Of a DNA stretch of 64,000 nucleotides, positions 1 to 10,107 are shown piece after piece. The notes below the pieces were generated by a model. The model searched no databases and was not told the DNA's origin. It worked only from the letters and a program-made list of their open reading frames with translations. Position 1 is the stretch's first letter; every line of letters begins with the position of its first letter. The translations under genes and the position numbers were made by a program. This stretch comes from Pseudomonas sp. TH43 (GTDB lineage Bacteria; Pseudomonadota; Gammaproteobacteria; Pseudomonadales; Pseudomonadaceae), in assembly GCF_016650635.1 (NCBI RefSeq), contig NZ_JAEKFI010000001.1, positions 62,001 to 126,000 on the forward strand, read 5' to 3'.

Positions 1-1
1 A

Positions 2-316
<315 letters not shown>

Positions 317-357
317 GGTATCGACTGGTTCGGCAGCTGCAACAGAAGGCCTACTCA

Positions 358-1203
358 GTGACACATGTCTGTCGGTTACTGAGCATCAGTCGCTCGGGCT
401 TCTATGAGTCGCAAAAGCGTGCTGATGCGCCCGTCCGGCAGAGTTGTCCTGTCGTTTTGCAACTCAAGGCGTCTTTTGCCGAGAGTGGTGGCTGCTACGG
501 CAGCCGGCCCTTGCGCGACGCTTTGCGCGGCAAAGGCCTGTCTGTTGGGCTGTATAAAATCCGCCGTTTGATGCGTACCAATGGGCTACGTTCGGCTTGG
601 AAGCGCAAGTTTGTGCACACGACCGATAGCAATCATGATCTGCCGATTGCCGAAAATGTACTGAGCCGAAAATTTGATCCGGCAGCGCCAAACAAGGCTT
701 GGGTGGCAGACATCACCTACATCCGCACCCGCAGTGGCTGGCTGTATCTGGCCGTGGTGTTGGACTTGTTTTCACGCAAGATCGTGGGCTGGTCGATGGC
801 TCCGAACATGCCGGCAGAGCTGGTGTGCACTGCGATGCAACTGGCCATCGCACAGCGCCAACCGCCGCCAGGCCTGATTGCCCACTCGGATCGTGGCAGC
901 CAATACGCGAGTGCAACTTACAGAGAGTTACTGGCAAGAAACGACATGCAGCAGAGCATGAGCCGTAAAGGTAATTGCTGGGACAATGCGGTGATGGAAC
1001 GCTTCTTCCTGAGCTTGAAAATGGAGCGGGTATGGCGACGTGACTACGCCAATCATACCGAAGCGATCCGCGACATCACCGAGTACATCGTTGGGTATTA
1101 CAACAACGAACGGCTTCACTCGAAACTGGGATATCTGCCACCGACCGTCTATGAGCGGGCGATGGCGTCAAAACCACCTATCGAGGTGTCCGGAATTAGT
1201 TGA
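358..1203 (+). CDS. IS3-family transposase OrfB (DDE catalytic subunit)
   Basis: This is the catalytic half of the IS3 transposase, an RNase H-fold rve integrase. Counting from the GTG at 358, the triad is D118 (WVADITYI), D178 (HSDRGSQYAS) and E214 (NCWDNAVMERFF), with the D-35-E spacing of the family. The upstream HTH_21-like segment is at about 45-80. The reading frame is open back to base 283, so the functional product is probably the OrfAB fusion made by frameshifting; the GTG start is only the start usually given. The frame is intact, so the element could be active. Confidence 0.92.
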   Translation: MTHVCRLLSISRSGFYESQKRADAPVRQSCPVVLQLKASFAESGGCYGSRPLRDALRGKGLSVGLYKIRRLMRTNGLRSAWKRKFVHTTDSNHDLPIAENVLSRKFDPAAPNKAWVADITYIRTRSGWLYLAVVLDLFSRKIVGWSMAPNMPAELVCTAMQLAIAQRQPPPGLIAHSDRGSQYASATYRELLARNDMQQSMSRKGNCWDNAVMERFFLSLKMERVWRRDYANHTEAIRDITEYIVGYYNNERLHSKLGYLPPTVYERAMASKPPIEVSGIS

Positions 1204-1211
1204 CCACTGCA

Positions 1212-2995
1212 TGAATCCCCTCGCCACAGTGAACTCCGCAATCGGTGAGGTCTCATTAGTCATGGAAGTTTTTTTGTTTTCCAATCAAGGCCCGCCAATG
1301 ACTTCTGTACGGGGACCATCTGTGTTGCAAGGGAATTACTTTGTGGCGAGGGGATTTATCCCCGTTGGAGTGCGCAGCGCTCCCCAGCGCTCCCCAGCAT
1401 TCTTCCAGTTGAACCGCATTCTCAGGTTTTACGACTGCTGCGCAGCCGAACGGGGATGAATCCCCTCGCCACAGTGAACTCCGCAATCGGTGAGGTCTCA
1501 TTAGTCATGGAAGTTTTTTTGTTTTCCTATCAAGGCCCGCCAATGACTTCTGTACGGGGGCCATCTGTGTTGCAAGGGAATTACTTGTGGCGAGAGGATT
1601 TATCCCCGTTGGAGTGCGCAGCGCTCCCCAGCGCTCCCCAGCATTCTTCCAGTTGAATCGCATTCTCAGGTTTTACGACTGCTGCGCAGCCGAACGGGGA
1701 TGAATCCCCTCGCCACGGTGAACTCTGCAATCGATGAGGTCTCATTAGTCATAGAAGTTTTTGTGTTTTCCAATCAGGCCCGCCAATGTGTGTACCGGAG
1801 CCATCTATGTTGTAAGGGAGGCACCTGTCTTGCAAGGGAATTACTTGTGGCGAGGGGATTTATCCCCGTTGGAGTGCGCAGCGCTCCCCAGCGCTCCCCA
1901 GCATTCTTCCAGTTGAACCGCATTCTCAGGTTTTACGACTGCTGCGCAGCCGAACGGGGATGAATCCCCTCGCCACGGTGAACTCTGCAATCGATGAGGT
2001 CTCATTAGTCATAGAAGTTTTTTTTGTTTTCCAATCAAGGCCCGCCAATGACTTCTGTACGGGGACCATCTGTGTTGTAAGGGAGCCATCTGTGTTGCAA
2101 GGGAATTACTTGTGGCGAGGGGATTTATCCCCGTTGGAGTGCGCAGCGCTCCCCGGCATTCTTCCAGTTGAACCGCATTCTCAGGTTTTACGACTGCTGC
2201 GCAGCCGAGCGGGGATGAATCCCCTCGCCACGGTGAACTCCGCAATCGGTGAGGTCTCATTAGTCATAGAAGTTTTTTTGTTTTCCAATCAAGGCCCGCC
2301 AATGACGTCTGTACGGGAGCCATCTGTGTTGTAAGGAAGCCATATGTGTTGTAAGGGAATTACTTGTGGCGAGGGGATTTATCCCCGTTGGAGTGCGCAG
2401 CGCTCCCCAGCATTCTTCCAGTTGAACCGCATTCTCAGGTTTTACGACTGCTGCGCAGCCGAACGGGGATGAATCCCCTCGCCACAGTGAACTCTGCAAT
2501 TGATGAGGTCTCATTAGTCATAGAAGTTTTTTTGTTTTCCAATCAAGGCCCGCCAATGACTTCTGTACGGGGACCATCTGTGTTGCAAGGGAGGCACCTG
2601 TGTTGTAAGGGAGCCATCTGTGTTGTAAGGGAATTACTTGTGGCGAGGGGATTTATCCCCGTTGGAGTGCGCAGCGCTCCCCAGCATTCTTCCAGTTGAA
2701 CCGCATTCTCAGGTTTTACGACTGCTGCGCAGCCGAACGGGGATGAATCCCCTCGCCACGGTGAACTCCGCAATCGATGAGGTCTCATTAGTCATAGAAG
2801 TTTTTTTTGTTTTCCAATCAAGGCCCGCCAATGACTTCTGTACGGGAGGCACCTGTGTTGTAAGGGAATTACTTGTGGCGAGGGGATTTATCCCCGTTGG
2901 AGTGCGCAGCGCTCCCCAGCGCTCCCCAGCATTCTTCCAGTTGAACCGCATTCTCAGGTTTTACGACTGCTGCGCAGCCAAACGGGGATGAATCC
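1212..2995 (+). repeat. tandem array of 244-274 bp units (seven units and the start of an eighth)
   Basis: Units start with ATGAATCCCCTCGCCAC at 1212, 1456, 1700, 1960, 2215, 2469 and 2743, and again at 2988, where the IS256-family element interrupts. Unit lengths are 244, 244, 260, 255, 254, 274 and 245 bp. The differences come from extra copies of a roughly 20-bp sub-repeat (GGGAGCCATCTGTGTTGTAA type) and of a 10-bp GCTCCCCAGC motif. Each unit has an inverted pair, GTGGCGAGGGGATTTATCCCC against GGGGATGAATCCCCTCGCCAC, which is a Pseudomonas REP-type palindrome, plus a copy of the leader of the downstream uvrA-like gene up to ATGACTTC. Open frames inside it are repeat artefacts. I see no real gene. 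Confidence 0.93.
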
Positions 2996-4368
2996 GGGAG
3001 TGTCATAAATTTTGTGTTCGGGCATAACATGCTGCAGAGGTGCATGTATGCCAACCAAAAAGAAACCGGCCCGTGAGGCCAAGCGTGACCTTCCGTCCAT
3101 TCCAAAAGAGCTGATCGACCAGTTCCTCAGCGAGACGATGAGTGCCGAAGCGATTCAGGATGCCGCGATGGCGTTCAAAAAGGCGCTTATCGAAAGAGCC
3201 CTTGGTGCCGAGTTGGGACTTCACCTTGGCTATCCTCAGGGCGCGGAGCGCCCTGAGGATTCGAGTAACCAGCGTAACGGCAAGAGCGGCAAAACCGTGC
3301 TGACCGATGACGGCCCGTTGCGTCTGGATATTCCCAGAGACCGTGACGGCAGCTTTTCTCCGATTTTGATCCCCAAACACGAGCGGCGTTTTACAGGCTT
3401 TGATGACAAGATCATTGCCATGTATGCCCGCGGCATGAGCGTTCGTGAGATTCGTGCATTTCTCTCGGAACAGTACGCAACAGATGTCTCCCATGACTTC
3501 ATCAGCACCGTTACCGACGCTGTTCTGGAGGAAGTCAGTACGTGGCAACAACGGCCCCTCGAGCCCATGTACCCGGTCATTTTCTTTGATGCGCTGCGGG
3601 TTAAAATCCGTGATGAAGGCGTGGTTCGCAACAAAGCGATTTACCTGGCTCTGGGCGTACTTCCGGACGGCACCCGCGACATTCTGGGCATCTGGATTGA
3701 GAACACAGAGGGCGCCAAGTTCTGGATGAAAGTCTTCAACGACCTTAAAACCCGAGGTGTCGAAGATGTCCTGATTGCGGTAACGGATGGTCTCAAAGGC
3801 ATGCCTGAAGCCTTGAGTGCAGTGTTTCCTCAGACAGCGTTGCAGACATGCATCGTTCACCTGATCCGCAACAGCCTTGATTACGCGGCATGGGACAAGC
3901 GTCGCGAACTGGCCAAGGCCCTGAAACCGATTTATCAAGCACTCAACGCCGAAGTCGCCGAGCAAGCTCTGGATGCCTTCGAATCGGGGCCTTGGGGCAA
4001 GCAATATCCAACGGTGGTTGCAGCCTGGCGACGCGCTTGGGATCGAGTTATCCCGTTCTTTGTGTTCCCGCCAGCCATACGAAAGGTGATCTACACCACC
4101 AATGCCATCGAGAGTATCAACTCGCAGCTGCGCAAGATCATCAAGACAAGAGGTCACTTTCCAACCGACGAAGCCGCGACGAAACTGATCTGGCTGGCAC
4201 TGCAAAACATCACCGCCAACTGGGGAAGCGCCGCCCATGACTGGAAAAACGCTATGAATCAATTTGCGGTTTTGTACGGGGACCGATTCATCAGGTCTAA
4301 CTGGTGAAATGAAGGCCTGCCTGACGGCAGGCCATTAACGGCCCGCACACAAAAAATCTGACACTCTC
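2996..4368 (+). mobile_element. IS256-family insertion sequence, complete, with 8-bp target duplication
   Basis: The element is 1373 bp. The left end reads GGGAGTGTCATAAATTTTGTG, and the right end, reverse-complemented, reads GAGAGTGTCAGATTTTTTGTG, giving imperfect terminal inverted repeats. It is flanked on both sides by ATGAATCC (2988-2995 and 4369-4376), an 8-bp direct repeat as expected for IS256. It holds one transposase gene, 3048-4307. The insertion lies at the start of the eighth unit of the tandem array. Confidence 0.95.
3048..4307 (+). CDS. IS256-family (mutator-type) transposase
   Basis: This 419-residue transposase cuts and pastes the surrounding element. The DDE residues are D181 (VIFFDALRVKIRD), D247 (LIAVTDGLKGM) and E355 (YTTNAIESINSQ), and the family C-x2-H signature is present (QTCIVHLIRN). 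I chose the ATG at 3048 because it is preceded by AGAGG and begins MPTKKKPAR; the frame is open upstream to a TTG at 3012, which starts almost at the IS end and is unlikely. Length and motifs are complete, so the copy is probably functional. Confidence 0.95.
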   Translation: MPTKKKPAREAKRDLPSIPKELIDQFLSETMSAEAIQDAAMAFKKALIERALGAELGLHLGYPQGAERPEDSSNQRNGKSGKTVLTDDGPLRLDIPRDRDGSFSPILIPKHERRFTGFDDKIIAMYARGMSVREIRAFLSEQYATDVSHDFISTVTDAVLEEVSTWQQRPLEPMYPVIFFDALRVKIRDEGVVRNKAIYLALGVLPDGTRDILGIWIENTEGAKFWMKVFNDLKTRGVEDVLIAVTDGLKGMPEALSAVFPQTALQTCIVHLIRNSLDYAAWDKRRELAKALKPIYQALNAEVAEQALDAFESGPWGKQYPTVVAAWRRAWDRVIPFFVFPPAIRKVIYTTNAIESINSQLRKIIKTRGHFPTDEAATKLIWLALQNITANWGSAAHDWKNAMNQFAVLYGDRFIRSNW

Positions 4369-4465
4369 ATGAATCCCCTCGCCACAGTGAACTCCGCAAT
4401 CGATGAGGTCTCATTAGTCATAGAAGTTTTTTTTGTTTTCCAACCAAGGCCCGCCAATGACTTCC
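4369..4465 (+). repeat. last (eighth) array unit, merging into the uvrA-like gene
   Basis: The array resumes after the IS256-family element with ATGAATCCCCTCGCCAC and continues through the T-rich leader (GTTTTTTTTGTTTTCC) to CCGCCAATGACTTC. From there the sequence leaves the repeat and becomes the uvrA-like coding region. The repeat unit therefore contains a copy of this gene's leader and its first codons. Confidence 0.88.
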
Positions 4466-7090
4466 AAGCGTAATTCCCAAGCGCCTACCGGCATGGTCCG
4501 GGTGCGTGGCGCCCGTGAACATAACCTGAAGAACGTCGACGTCGACATCCCTCGCGATTCGCTGGTGGTGTTCACGGGCGTGTCCGGCTCGGGCAAATCC
4601 TCGCTGGCGTTCTCGACCTTGTATGCCGAAGCGCAACGGCGTTACTTCGAGTCAGTGGCGCCGTACGCGCGGCGATTGATCGATCAGGTCGGCGTGCCGG
4701 ACGTTGACTCCATCGAAGGCCTGCCGCCTGCCGTGGCGCTCCAGCAGCAGCGCGGCACGCCGAGCACGCGTTCGTCGGTGGGCAGCGTGACCACGTTGTC
4801 GAGCCTGATCCGCATGCTCTATTCGCGCGCCGGCAGTTATCCGCCGGGGCAGCCGATGCTGTACGCCGAAGACTTCTCGCCCAACACGCCACAGGGCGCC
4901 TGCCCGGAATGTCATGGTCTCGGTCGCGTGTATGAGGTCACCGAAGCGCTGATGGTGCCCGATCCGAACCTGACCATTCGCCAACGCGCCGTGGCGTCCT
5001 GGCCGCTGGCCTGGCAGGGGCAAAACCTGCGCGACATCCTCGTGACCCTGGGCATCGACGTCGATATCCCATGGAAAAAGCTGCCGAAAAAACAGCGCGA
5101 CTGGATTCTCTTCACCGAAGAAACCCCGACCGTGCCGGTGTACGCCGGGCTGACCCCGGAAGAAACCCGCGTCGCCCTCAAACGCAAGATGGAGCCGAGT
5201 TATCAGGGCACGTTCAGCGGCGCGCGCCGCTACATCCTGCACACCTTCAGCCACTCGCAAAGTGCGCTGATGAAGAAGCGCGTTTCGCAGTTCATGCTCG
5301 GCAGTCCTTGCCCGTTATGTGACGGCAAGCGCCTGAAGCGCGAAGCGTTGTCGGTGACCTTTGCCGGTTATGACATCGGTGAGCTGTCGCAGATGCCCTT
5401 GCTGCAAGTCGCTGAAGTGCTGAGACCGGTGGCCGCCGCGAGTTATCTGGAGCACGCCGACGAAGTCGGGGAAACCCTTAGCCACGTGCAAACCCGCGAA
5501 GCTCGCCAGCAACGGGTGGCCCAGGGTGCGAGTGGCCACGGCAGCGCGCCGGATGTGCGCCATACGCCAAACCTGTCGCTGGAAAAACGCCTGGCCGCGC
5601 AGCGCATTGCCGAGGATCTGCTGGAGCGGGTCAGTACGCTGACCGACCTTGGGCTCGGTTATCTGGCGCTGGAGCGGAGCACACCGACGCTGTCGTCCGG
5701 TGAGTTGCAGCGCTTGAGGCTGGCGACGCAATTGGGCTCGCAGTTGTTTGGCGTGATCTATGTGCTGGATGAGCCGTCCGCCGGTTTGCACCCGGCCGAT
5801 GGCGAAGCGCTGTTCGAAGCTTTGCAACGGTTGAAGGCTGACGGCAACACATTGTTTGTGGTCGAGCATGATCTGGAGACCATGCGCCGCGCCGACTGGT
5901 TGATTGATGTCGGGCCGGCAGCCGGAGAGAAGGGCGGACACGTGTTGTACAGCGGCCCCCCGGCGGGATTGGCCGAGATCGAACAGTCGCAGACGCGCGC
6001 CTATCTGTTTGCCGAAACCCAGCGGCAAACCCGTACAGCGCGCAAGCCGACAGCGTGGCTGAAACTCGACGGCATCACTCGCAATAACCTGAATAACCTC
6101 AGTGCGGAGTTTCCTTTGGGGTGCTTTACCTCGGTCACTGGAGTGTCCGGTTCCGGCAAGTCGAGCCTGGTCAGTCAGGCCTTGCTGGAACTGGTTGGCG
6201 CGCGACTGGGGCGCCCGACCACAGAGAGCGAACCGGAAGAACTCAGCCTTGAAGATGACGCTCCGCAGGTCAGCAGCGGCCAGGTCACGGCGGGGCTGGA
6301 GTCGATCAAACGGTTGGTGCAAGTCGATCAGAAGCCCATCGGCCGCACGCCGCGCTCCAATCTGGCGACCTACACGGGGTTGTTCGACAACGTGCGCAAA
6401 CTGTTCGCCGCCACTGCCGAAGCGCAGGCGGCCGGGTATGACGCCGGGCAGTTTTCCTTCAACGTCGCCAAGGGCCGTTGCGCCACGTGCGAGGGTGAGG
6501 GTTTTGTCAGTGTTGAATTGTTGTTCATGCCCAGCGTGTATGCACCGTGCCCGACCTGTCATGGCGCGCGATACAACCCGCAAACGCTGGCGATCCTCTG
6601 GCAAGGCTTGAGCATCGCGCAGGTGCTGCAATTGACTGTCGATGAGGCGGTGACGGTGTTCGCCGAGCAACCGGGGATTCGTCGTTCACTGGAGGTGTTG
6701 CGCGACATCGGTCTCGGTTACCTGCGTCTCGGGCAACCGGCCACAGAGTTGTCCGGTGGCGAAGCGCAGCGGATCAAACTGGCCACCGAGTTGCAGCGCA
6801 ACCAGCGCGGCGCGACTTTGTATGTGCTCGATGAACCGACCACCGGGCTGCATCCGCGTGATGTCGATCGGTTGCTGGAACAGTTGGATACGCTGGTGAC
6901 AGCGGGGCACACCGTGATCGTGGTCGAGCATGAAATGCGCGTGGTGGCGCAGAGCGACTGGGTGATCGACATCGGGCCGGGGGCGGGGGATCAGGGCGGC
7001 AAGATTGTCGTGGCGGGCACGCCGCAAAAAGTCGCCACGAACAAAAAGAGCAAGACTGCGCCGTTTCTGGCTCGTGCATTGAGCCGATAG
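4457..7090 (+). CDS. UvrA-like ABC ATPase (excinuclease subunit A paralogue)
   Basis: An 877-residue UvrA family protein with two ABC ATPase halves. Each half has a Walker A of the form [10 protein letters not shown] (about residues 37-46 and 562-571) and a signature ([24 protein letters not shown]). Zinc-binding Cys pairs occur as CPECHG with CPLCDG, and as CATCEG with CPTCHG. It is shorter than the roughly 940-residue housekeeping UvrA. It resembles UvrA2-type paralogues, some of which (DrrC-like) confer resistance to DNA-binding drugs; the substrate here is unknown. I start it at ATG 4457 (MTSKRNSQ), since an upstream in-frame ATG at 4433 lies in repeat DNA. The leader is the last unit of the tandem array, so array changes could affect expression. 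Confidence 0.88.
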   Translation: MTSKRNSQAPTGMVRVRGAREHNLKNVDVDIPRDSLVVFTGVSGSGKSSLAFSTLYAEAQRRYFESVAPYARRLIDQVGVPDVDSIEGLPPAVALQQQRGTPSTRSSVGSVTTLSSLIRMLYSRAGSYPPGQPMLYAEDFSPNTPQGACPECHGLGRVYEVTEALMVPDPNLTIRQRAVASWPLAWQGQNLRDILVTLGIDVDIPWKKLPKKQRDWILFTEETPTVPVYAGLTPEETRVALKRKMEPSYQGTFSGARRYILHTFSHSQSALMKKRVSQFMLGSPCPLCDGKRLKREALSVTFAGYDIGELSQMPLLQVAEVLRPVAAASYLEHADEVGETLSHVQTREARQQRVAQGASGHGSAPDVRHTPNLSLEKRLAAQRIAEDLLERVSTLTDLGLGYLALERSTPTLSSGELQRLRLATQLGSQLFGVIYVLDEPSAGLHPADGEALFEALQRLKADGNTLFVVEHDLETMRRADWLIDVGPAAGEKGGHVLYSGPPAGLAEIEQSQTRAYLFAETQRQTRTARKPTAWLKLDGITRNNLNNLSAEFPLGCFTSVTGVSGSGKSSLVSQALLELVGARLGRPTTESEPEELSLEDDAPQVSSGQVTAGLESIKRLVQVDQKPIGRTPRSNLATYTGLFDNVRKLFAATAEAQAAGYDAGQFSFNVAKGRCATCEGEGFVSVELLFMPSVYAPCPTCHGARYNPQTLAILWQGLSIAQVLQLTVDEAVTVFAEQPGIRRSLEVLRDIGLGYLRLGQPATELSGGEAQRIKLATELQRNQRGATLYVLDEPTTGLHPRDVDRLLEQLDTLVTAGHTVIVVEHEMRVVAQSDWVIDIGPGAGDQGGKIVVAGTPQKVATNKKSKTAPFLARALSR

Positions 7091-7157
7091 GGTTGATGGT
7101 CGAGCTGGCCGGCTAGCTCGCACAGTTTTTGCGGCGTACACAAGACCCATGCAGGCG

Positions 7158-7297
7158 CTGAGTTTGCTCGCGAAAGTGCTGTATCAGTCGATATTTGCGT
7201 GGACTGACACGACGCCTTCGCGAGCAAGCTCAGCTCCTACAGTGATTTGCGTTGAAACCGAACCGTAGGAGCTGCCGCAGGCTGCGATCTTTTTGCT
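7158..7297. repeat. REP palindrome pair and second REP half
   Basis: CTGAGTTTGCTCGCGAA (7158-7174) and TTCGCGAGCAAGCTCAG (7217-7233) form a nearly perfect stem with a 42-base loop. A second REP-type half, GTAGGAGCTGCCGCAGGC, follows at about 7266. It lies between the convergent ends of the uvrA-like gene and the hybrid kinase gene. I see no gene in it. Confidence 0.75.
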
Positions 7298-7298
7298 T

Positions 7299-9242
7299 CT
7301 AACTACCGTCGAGGGTACGGCGGACCTTGTCGAGCAGTTCGCTGATTTGAAACGGCTTGACCAGCATGTCCATGCCGCTGCCGAGAAATACCTGACGATT
7401 GATCGCCGTTTCCGCATAGCCGGTCATGAACAGAATCGGCAGAGCCTCACGCCAACCCCGCGCAACGTCCGCCAACTCACGTCCGCTCATGCGCGGCAAA
7501 CCCACATCGGTCAGCAGTAGGTTGATCGACGGATCATTCTGCAATCGCTCCAGCGCCGTTTCGATATCCGCCGCCTGGGTACAGTGGTAGCCAGCGTCCT
7601 CCAGCACTTCCGTGACAAACATCCGCACCGACGGCATGTCCTCGACAATCAGCACATGTTCGCCGGTGCCTTGGGGATTGACGACGGGTGCAGGAATGTC
7701 GGCCCCCGTCGGATCGCTGGTGGCCGGCAACATGATCGTCACTTCCGTGCCGCGTCGAGCCACGCTGCGAATGTGTGCATCGCCACCCGATTGCCGGGCG
7801 AAACCATAGATTGTCGACAGCCCCAATCCGGTTCCCTGACCCAGGGGTTTGGTGGTGAAAAACGGATCGAACACCTTATCGATCACGTTGTGCTCGATCC
7901 CGGTACCGTCATCGCGCACCGACAATGCGACATACGCACCATCGGCCAGGTTCGGATCTCCGTGCGAGTAAGCGGCGTAGGTGTTGACCCAGATGTTGCC
8001 ACCCGTCGGCAAGGCATCACGGGCGTTGATCACCAGGTTCAGCACCGCGCTTTCCAGTTGCACCGGGTCAACCAGAGCGATCGCCGGTTTGTTGGTCAAC
8101 TCAAGCTTGAGGTTGATCCGCTCACCGATGGTGCGCACCAGCAATTCCTCCAGCGAACGCACCTGCTCGTTAATGTCCACCGGCCGCGTGTCCAGCGGTT
8201 GCTGACGGGCAAAGGCCAGCAGCCGGTGGGTAAGCGACGCGGCACTCATGGCCGAGTTCAGCGCGGCTTCGGTGTAAAACTGCACTTTATCCAGACGCGC
8301 GTCGGCGATCCGTTTCTGGATCAACTCCAGGCTGGTGATGATGCCCGTCAGCAGATTGTTGAAGTCGTGAGCGATGCCGCCGGTGAGTTTGCCCAGCGCA
8401 TCCATTTTCTGCACTTGCAGCAGCTGCGCCTCGGCCCGCACGCGCTCGGCGACTTCCTTGGCCAGTTGCGTGGTGGTGTCGTCCAGCCGCGCCAGGTGCG
8501 AGCGTTCGCGGTGACGGTGTTCGGTAACGTCCTCGACGAACACCAGGCTCAGCTCTGGCGTGCGATACGGTGAAATCTGCCACTCGGTTTCGCGAATCTC
8601 CCCTTGGACACGCATGTTCAGCGTGCCTTTCCAGCGCTCGCCGTCGACCAGTCGCAGGCGCAGCTCATTGAGGATTGCGCTTTGATCGTCGGCAAAGCAT
8701 TCATTCAGGGTTTGCGGGTTGCGATTATCGAGTATCAGCTGGGCAAAAGCGTGGTTGCACTCATGCACCTTCAGATTCGCATCGAGCACCGCGATAGGTG
8801 CCGAAACGTTGACGAAAATCTCGCGAAAGCGCGCCTCGCTCTCGCGCAAGGCGTTTTCCGTGTCGCGTACGCGCAACAACGTGCGCAGAGTCGCCAGCAG
8901 CACGTCCGGATCAACCGGATGAATCAGATAGGCATCGGCGCCCGCGTCCAGGCCAGTGATGATGTCGCCGGTCTGGATCGACGCGGCAGACACATGGATC
9001 ACCGGCAGCAACGCCGTGCGCGTGTCGGCGCGCAGAATACGCACGATGTCGAACCCGCTCATGTCCGGCAGGTTGACGTCGAGGATAAGCGCATCCAGCG
9101 GCTCACTTTCGATCAGCGCCAGCCCTTCAGTGCCGGTGCCAGCCTCCAGCACTTCATAGCCGTGACGCTCCAGCCGCCGGCGCAGGGCGTAGCGGGTGGC
9201 GACGTTGTCATCGACGATCAACAGGCGGATGTCACGTTTCAT
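7299..9242 (-). CDS. hybrid histidine kinase, REC-PAS-HisKA-HATPase-REC
   Basis: A 647-residue cytoplasmic hybrid sensor kinase with no membrane segment. An N-terminal receiver (phospho-acceptor D55, LILDVNLPDMSG) is followed by a PAS-like domain (about 135-250), a HisKA domain with H292 in GGIAHDFNNLL, a HATPase_c domain (DDGTGI, GTGLGLSTIYGF) and a C-terminal receiver (D579, LLTDVGLPRMSG). Its ATG overlaps the stop of the upstream kinase gene by 11 bases, so it is translationally coupled and last in the stressosome-type operon. I infer that it receives the signal released by that module or competes for the upstream kinase's phosphate. No DNA-binding output domain is present. Confidence 0.93.
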   Translation of the reverse strand: MKRDIRLLIVDDNVATRYALRRRLERHGYEVLEAGTGTEGLALIESEPLDALILDVNLPDMSGFDIVRILRADTRTALLPVIHVSAASIQTGDIITGLDAGADAYLIHPVDPDVLLATLRTLLRVRDTENALRESEARFREIFVNVSAPIAVLDANLKVHECNHAFAQLILDNRNPQTLNECFADDQSAILNELRLRLVDGERWKGTLNMRVQGEIRETEWQISPYRTPELSLVFVEDVTEHRHRERSHLARLDDTTTQLAKEVAERVRAEAQLLQVQKMDALGKLTGGIAHDFNNLLTGIITSLELIQKRIADARLDKVQFYTEAALNSAMSAASLTHRLLAFARQQPLDTRPVDINEQVRSLEELLVRTIGERINLKLELTNKPAIALVDPVQLESAVLNLVINARDALPTGGNIWVNTYAAYSHGDPNLADGAYVALSVRDDGTGIEHNVIDKVFDPFFTTKPLGQGTGLGLSTIYGFARQSGGDAHIRSVARRGTEVTIMLPATSDPTGADIPAPVVNPQGTGEHVLIVEDMPSVRMFVTEVLEDAGYHCTQAADIETALERLQNDPSINLLLTDVGLPRMSGRELADVARGWREALPILFMTGYAETAINRQVFLGSGMDMLVKPFQISELLDKVRRTLDGS

Positions 9243-10107
9243 CGACGTTCTCCAGAGCGATCGCCAGCGGAATGATCACGAAAAAGGTCGAACCGACCCC
9301 CGGCGCGCTTTCCACCCCGACCTCACCGCCCAACAGGGCTGCGAAGCGCTTACACAGCGACAGACCCAGGCCGGTGCCACGCAGGCGTTTCTGCAAGGGT
9401 GAGTCGACCTGGGAAAAGTCTTCGAACAATGCGCCATGTAGCTCGGCAGCGATACCGATTCCGGTGTCGCTGACGGCAAAGCGCACTTTGTCGGCGCCTT
9501 CCAGTCGCGCCGAAACCCGCACTTCGCCACGGGTGGTGAACTTCAGCGAGTTGGAAATGAAGTTGCGCAGGATCTGTGCGAGTTTTTTGTCATCGGTATA
9601 CAGACGCGGCAGGCCGTTCGGTTCTTCGAAGATCAGATCGACCGCCGTCGCATCGACGATCGGCCGGAACATCCCGCGCAGGGCGGAGAACAGGTCGAAC
9701 ATGTCGAACCATGCCGGGGAAATGCTGATGCGTCCGGCCTCGATTTTCGCCAGGTCGAGCAAGTCATCGACCATGTCGCTCAGCTCGCGAGCGGCAGTGC
9801 TGACGAATGCCACCTGCTTGTGCTGCTCGGGGCTGAGCGGGCCGTCGAGTTCATCGGCAAGCAGGCTGTTGATGCTCAGGATCGAACCCAGCGGCGTGCG
9901 GAACTCATGGCTCATGTAAGAGAGGAAGCGGCTTTTCAAATCAGAAGCCTGGCGCAATTCCTCTGCCTGGGTGTCAAGTTCGGCGTACAAGGCCAGCACG
10001 CCCTGATTGGTCTCGTCGAGTTCTTCACGCAGGGCGGCGGATTCGCTCCGCAACTGCGCGATGAGCGCAGCCTGTTCGGCATTGCTCAAGATGGGCGACT
10101 CAGCCAT
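9232..10107 (-). CDS. soluble sensor histidine kinase
   Basis: A 291-residue kinase. Residues 10-60 form a coiled coil (LIAQLRSESAALREEL), followed by HisKA with H67 in SYMSHEFRTPLG, and a HATPase_c with N box NFISNSLKF and glycine boxes VSDTGIGI and GTGLGLSL. There are no membrane segments or sensor domain, so its input probably comes from partner proteins. I start it at ATG 10107 (MAESPIL), which overlaps the preceding gene's stop by 8 bases; the longer frame begins at 10125. It lies between the RsbX-like phosphatase gene and the hybrid kinase gene in one coupled operon. Its REC partner is likely one of the two receivers of the next gene. Confidence 0.92.
   Translation of the reverse strand: MAESPILSNAEQAALIAQLRSESAALREELDETNQGVLALYAELDTQAEELRQASDLKSRFLSYMSHEFRTPLGSILSINSLLADELDGPLSPEQHKQVAFVSTAARELSDMVDDLLDLAKIEAGRISISPAWFDMFDLFSALRGMFRPIVDATAVDLIFEEPNGLPRLYTDDKKLAQILRNFISNSLKFTTRGEVRVSARLEGADKVRFAVSDTGIGIAAELHGALFEDFSQVDSPLQKRLRGTGLGLSLCKRFAALLGGEVGVESAPGVGSTFFVIIPLAIALENVDET

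Noticed and set aside
1456..2991. Repeated open frames (MNPLATVNSAI type) in the first array as a protein family
   Set aside because: They occur once per repeat unit in both strands, break and change length with the sub-repeats, and have no ribosome sites. They are repeat artefacts.
3003..4262. 419-residue open frame antisense to the IS256-family transposase
   Set aside because: The sense frame has the DDE triad and a ribosome site. The antisense frame is a shadow.
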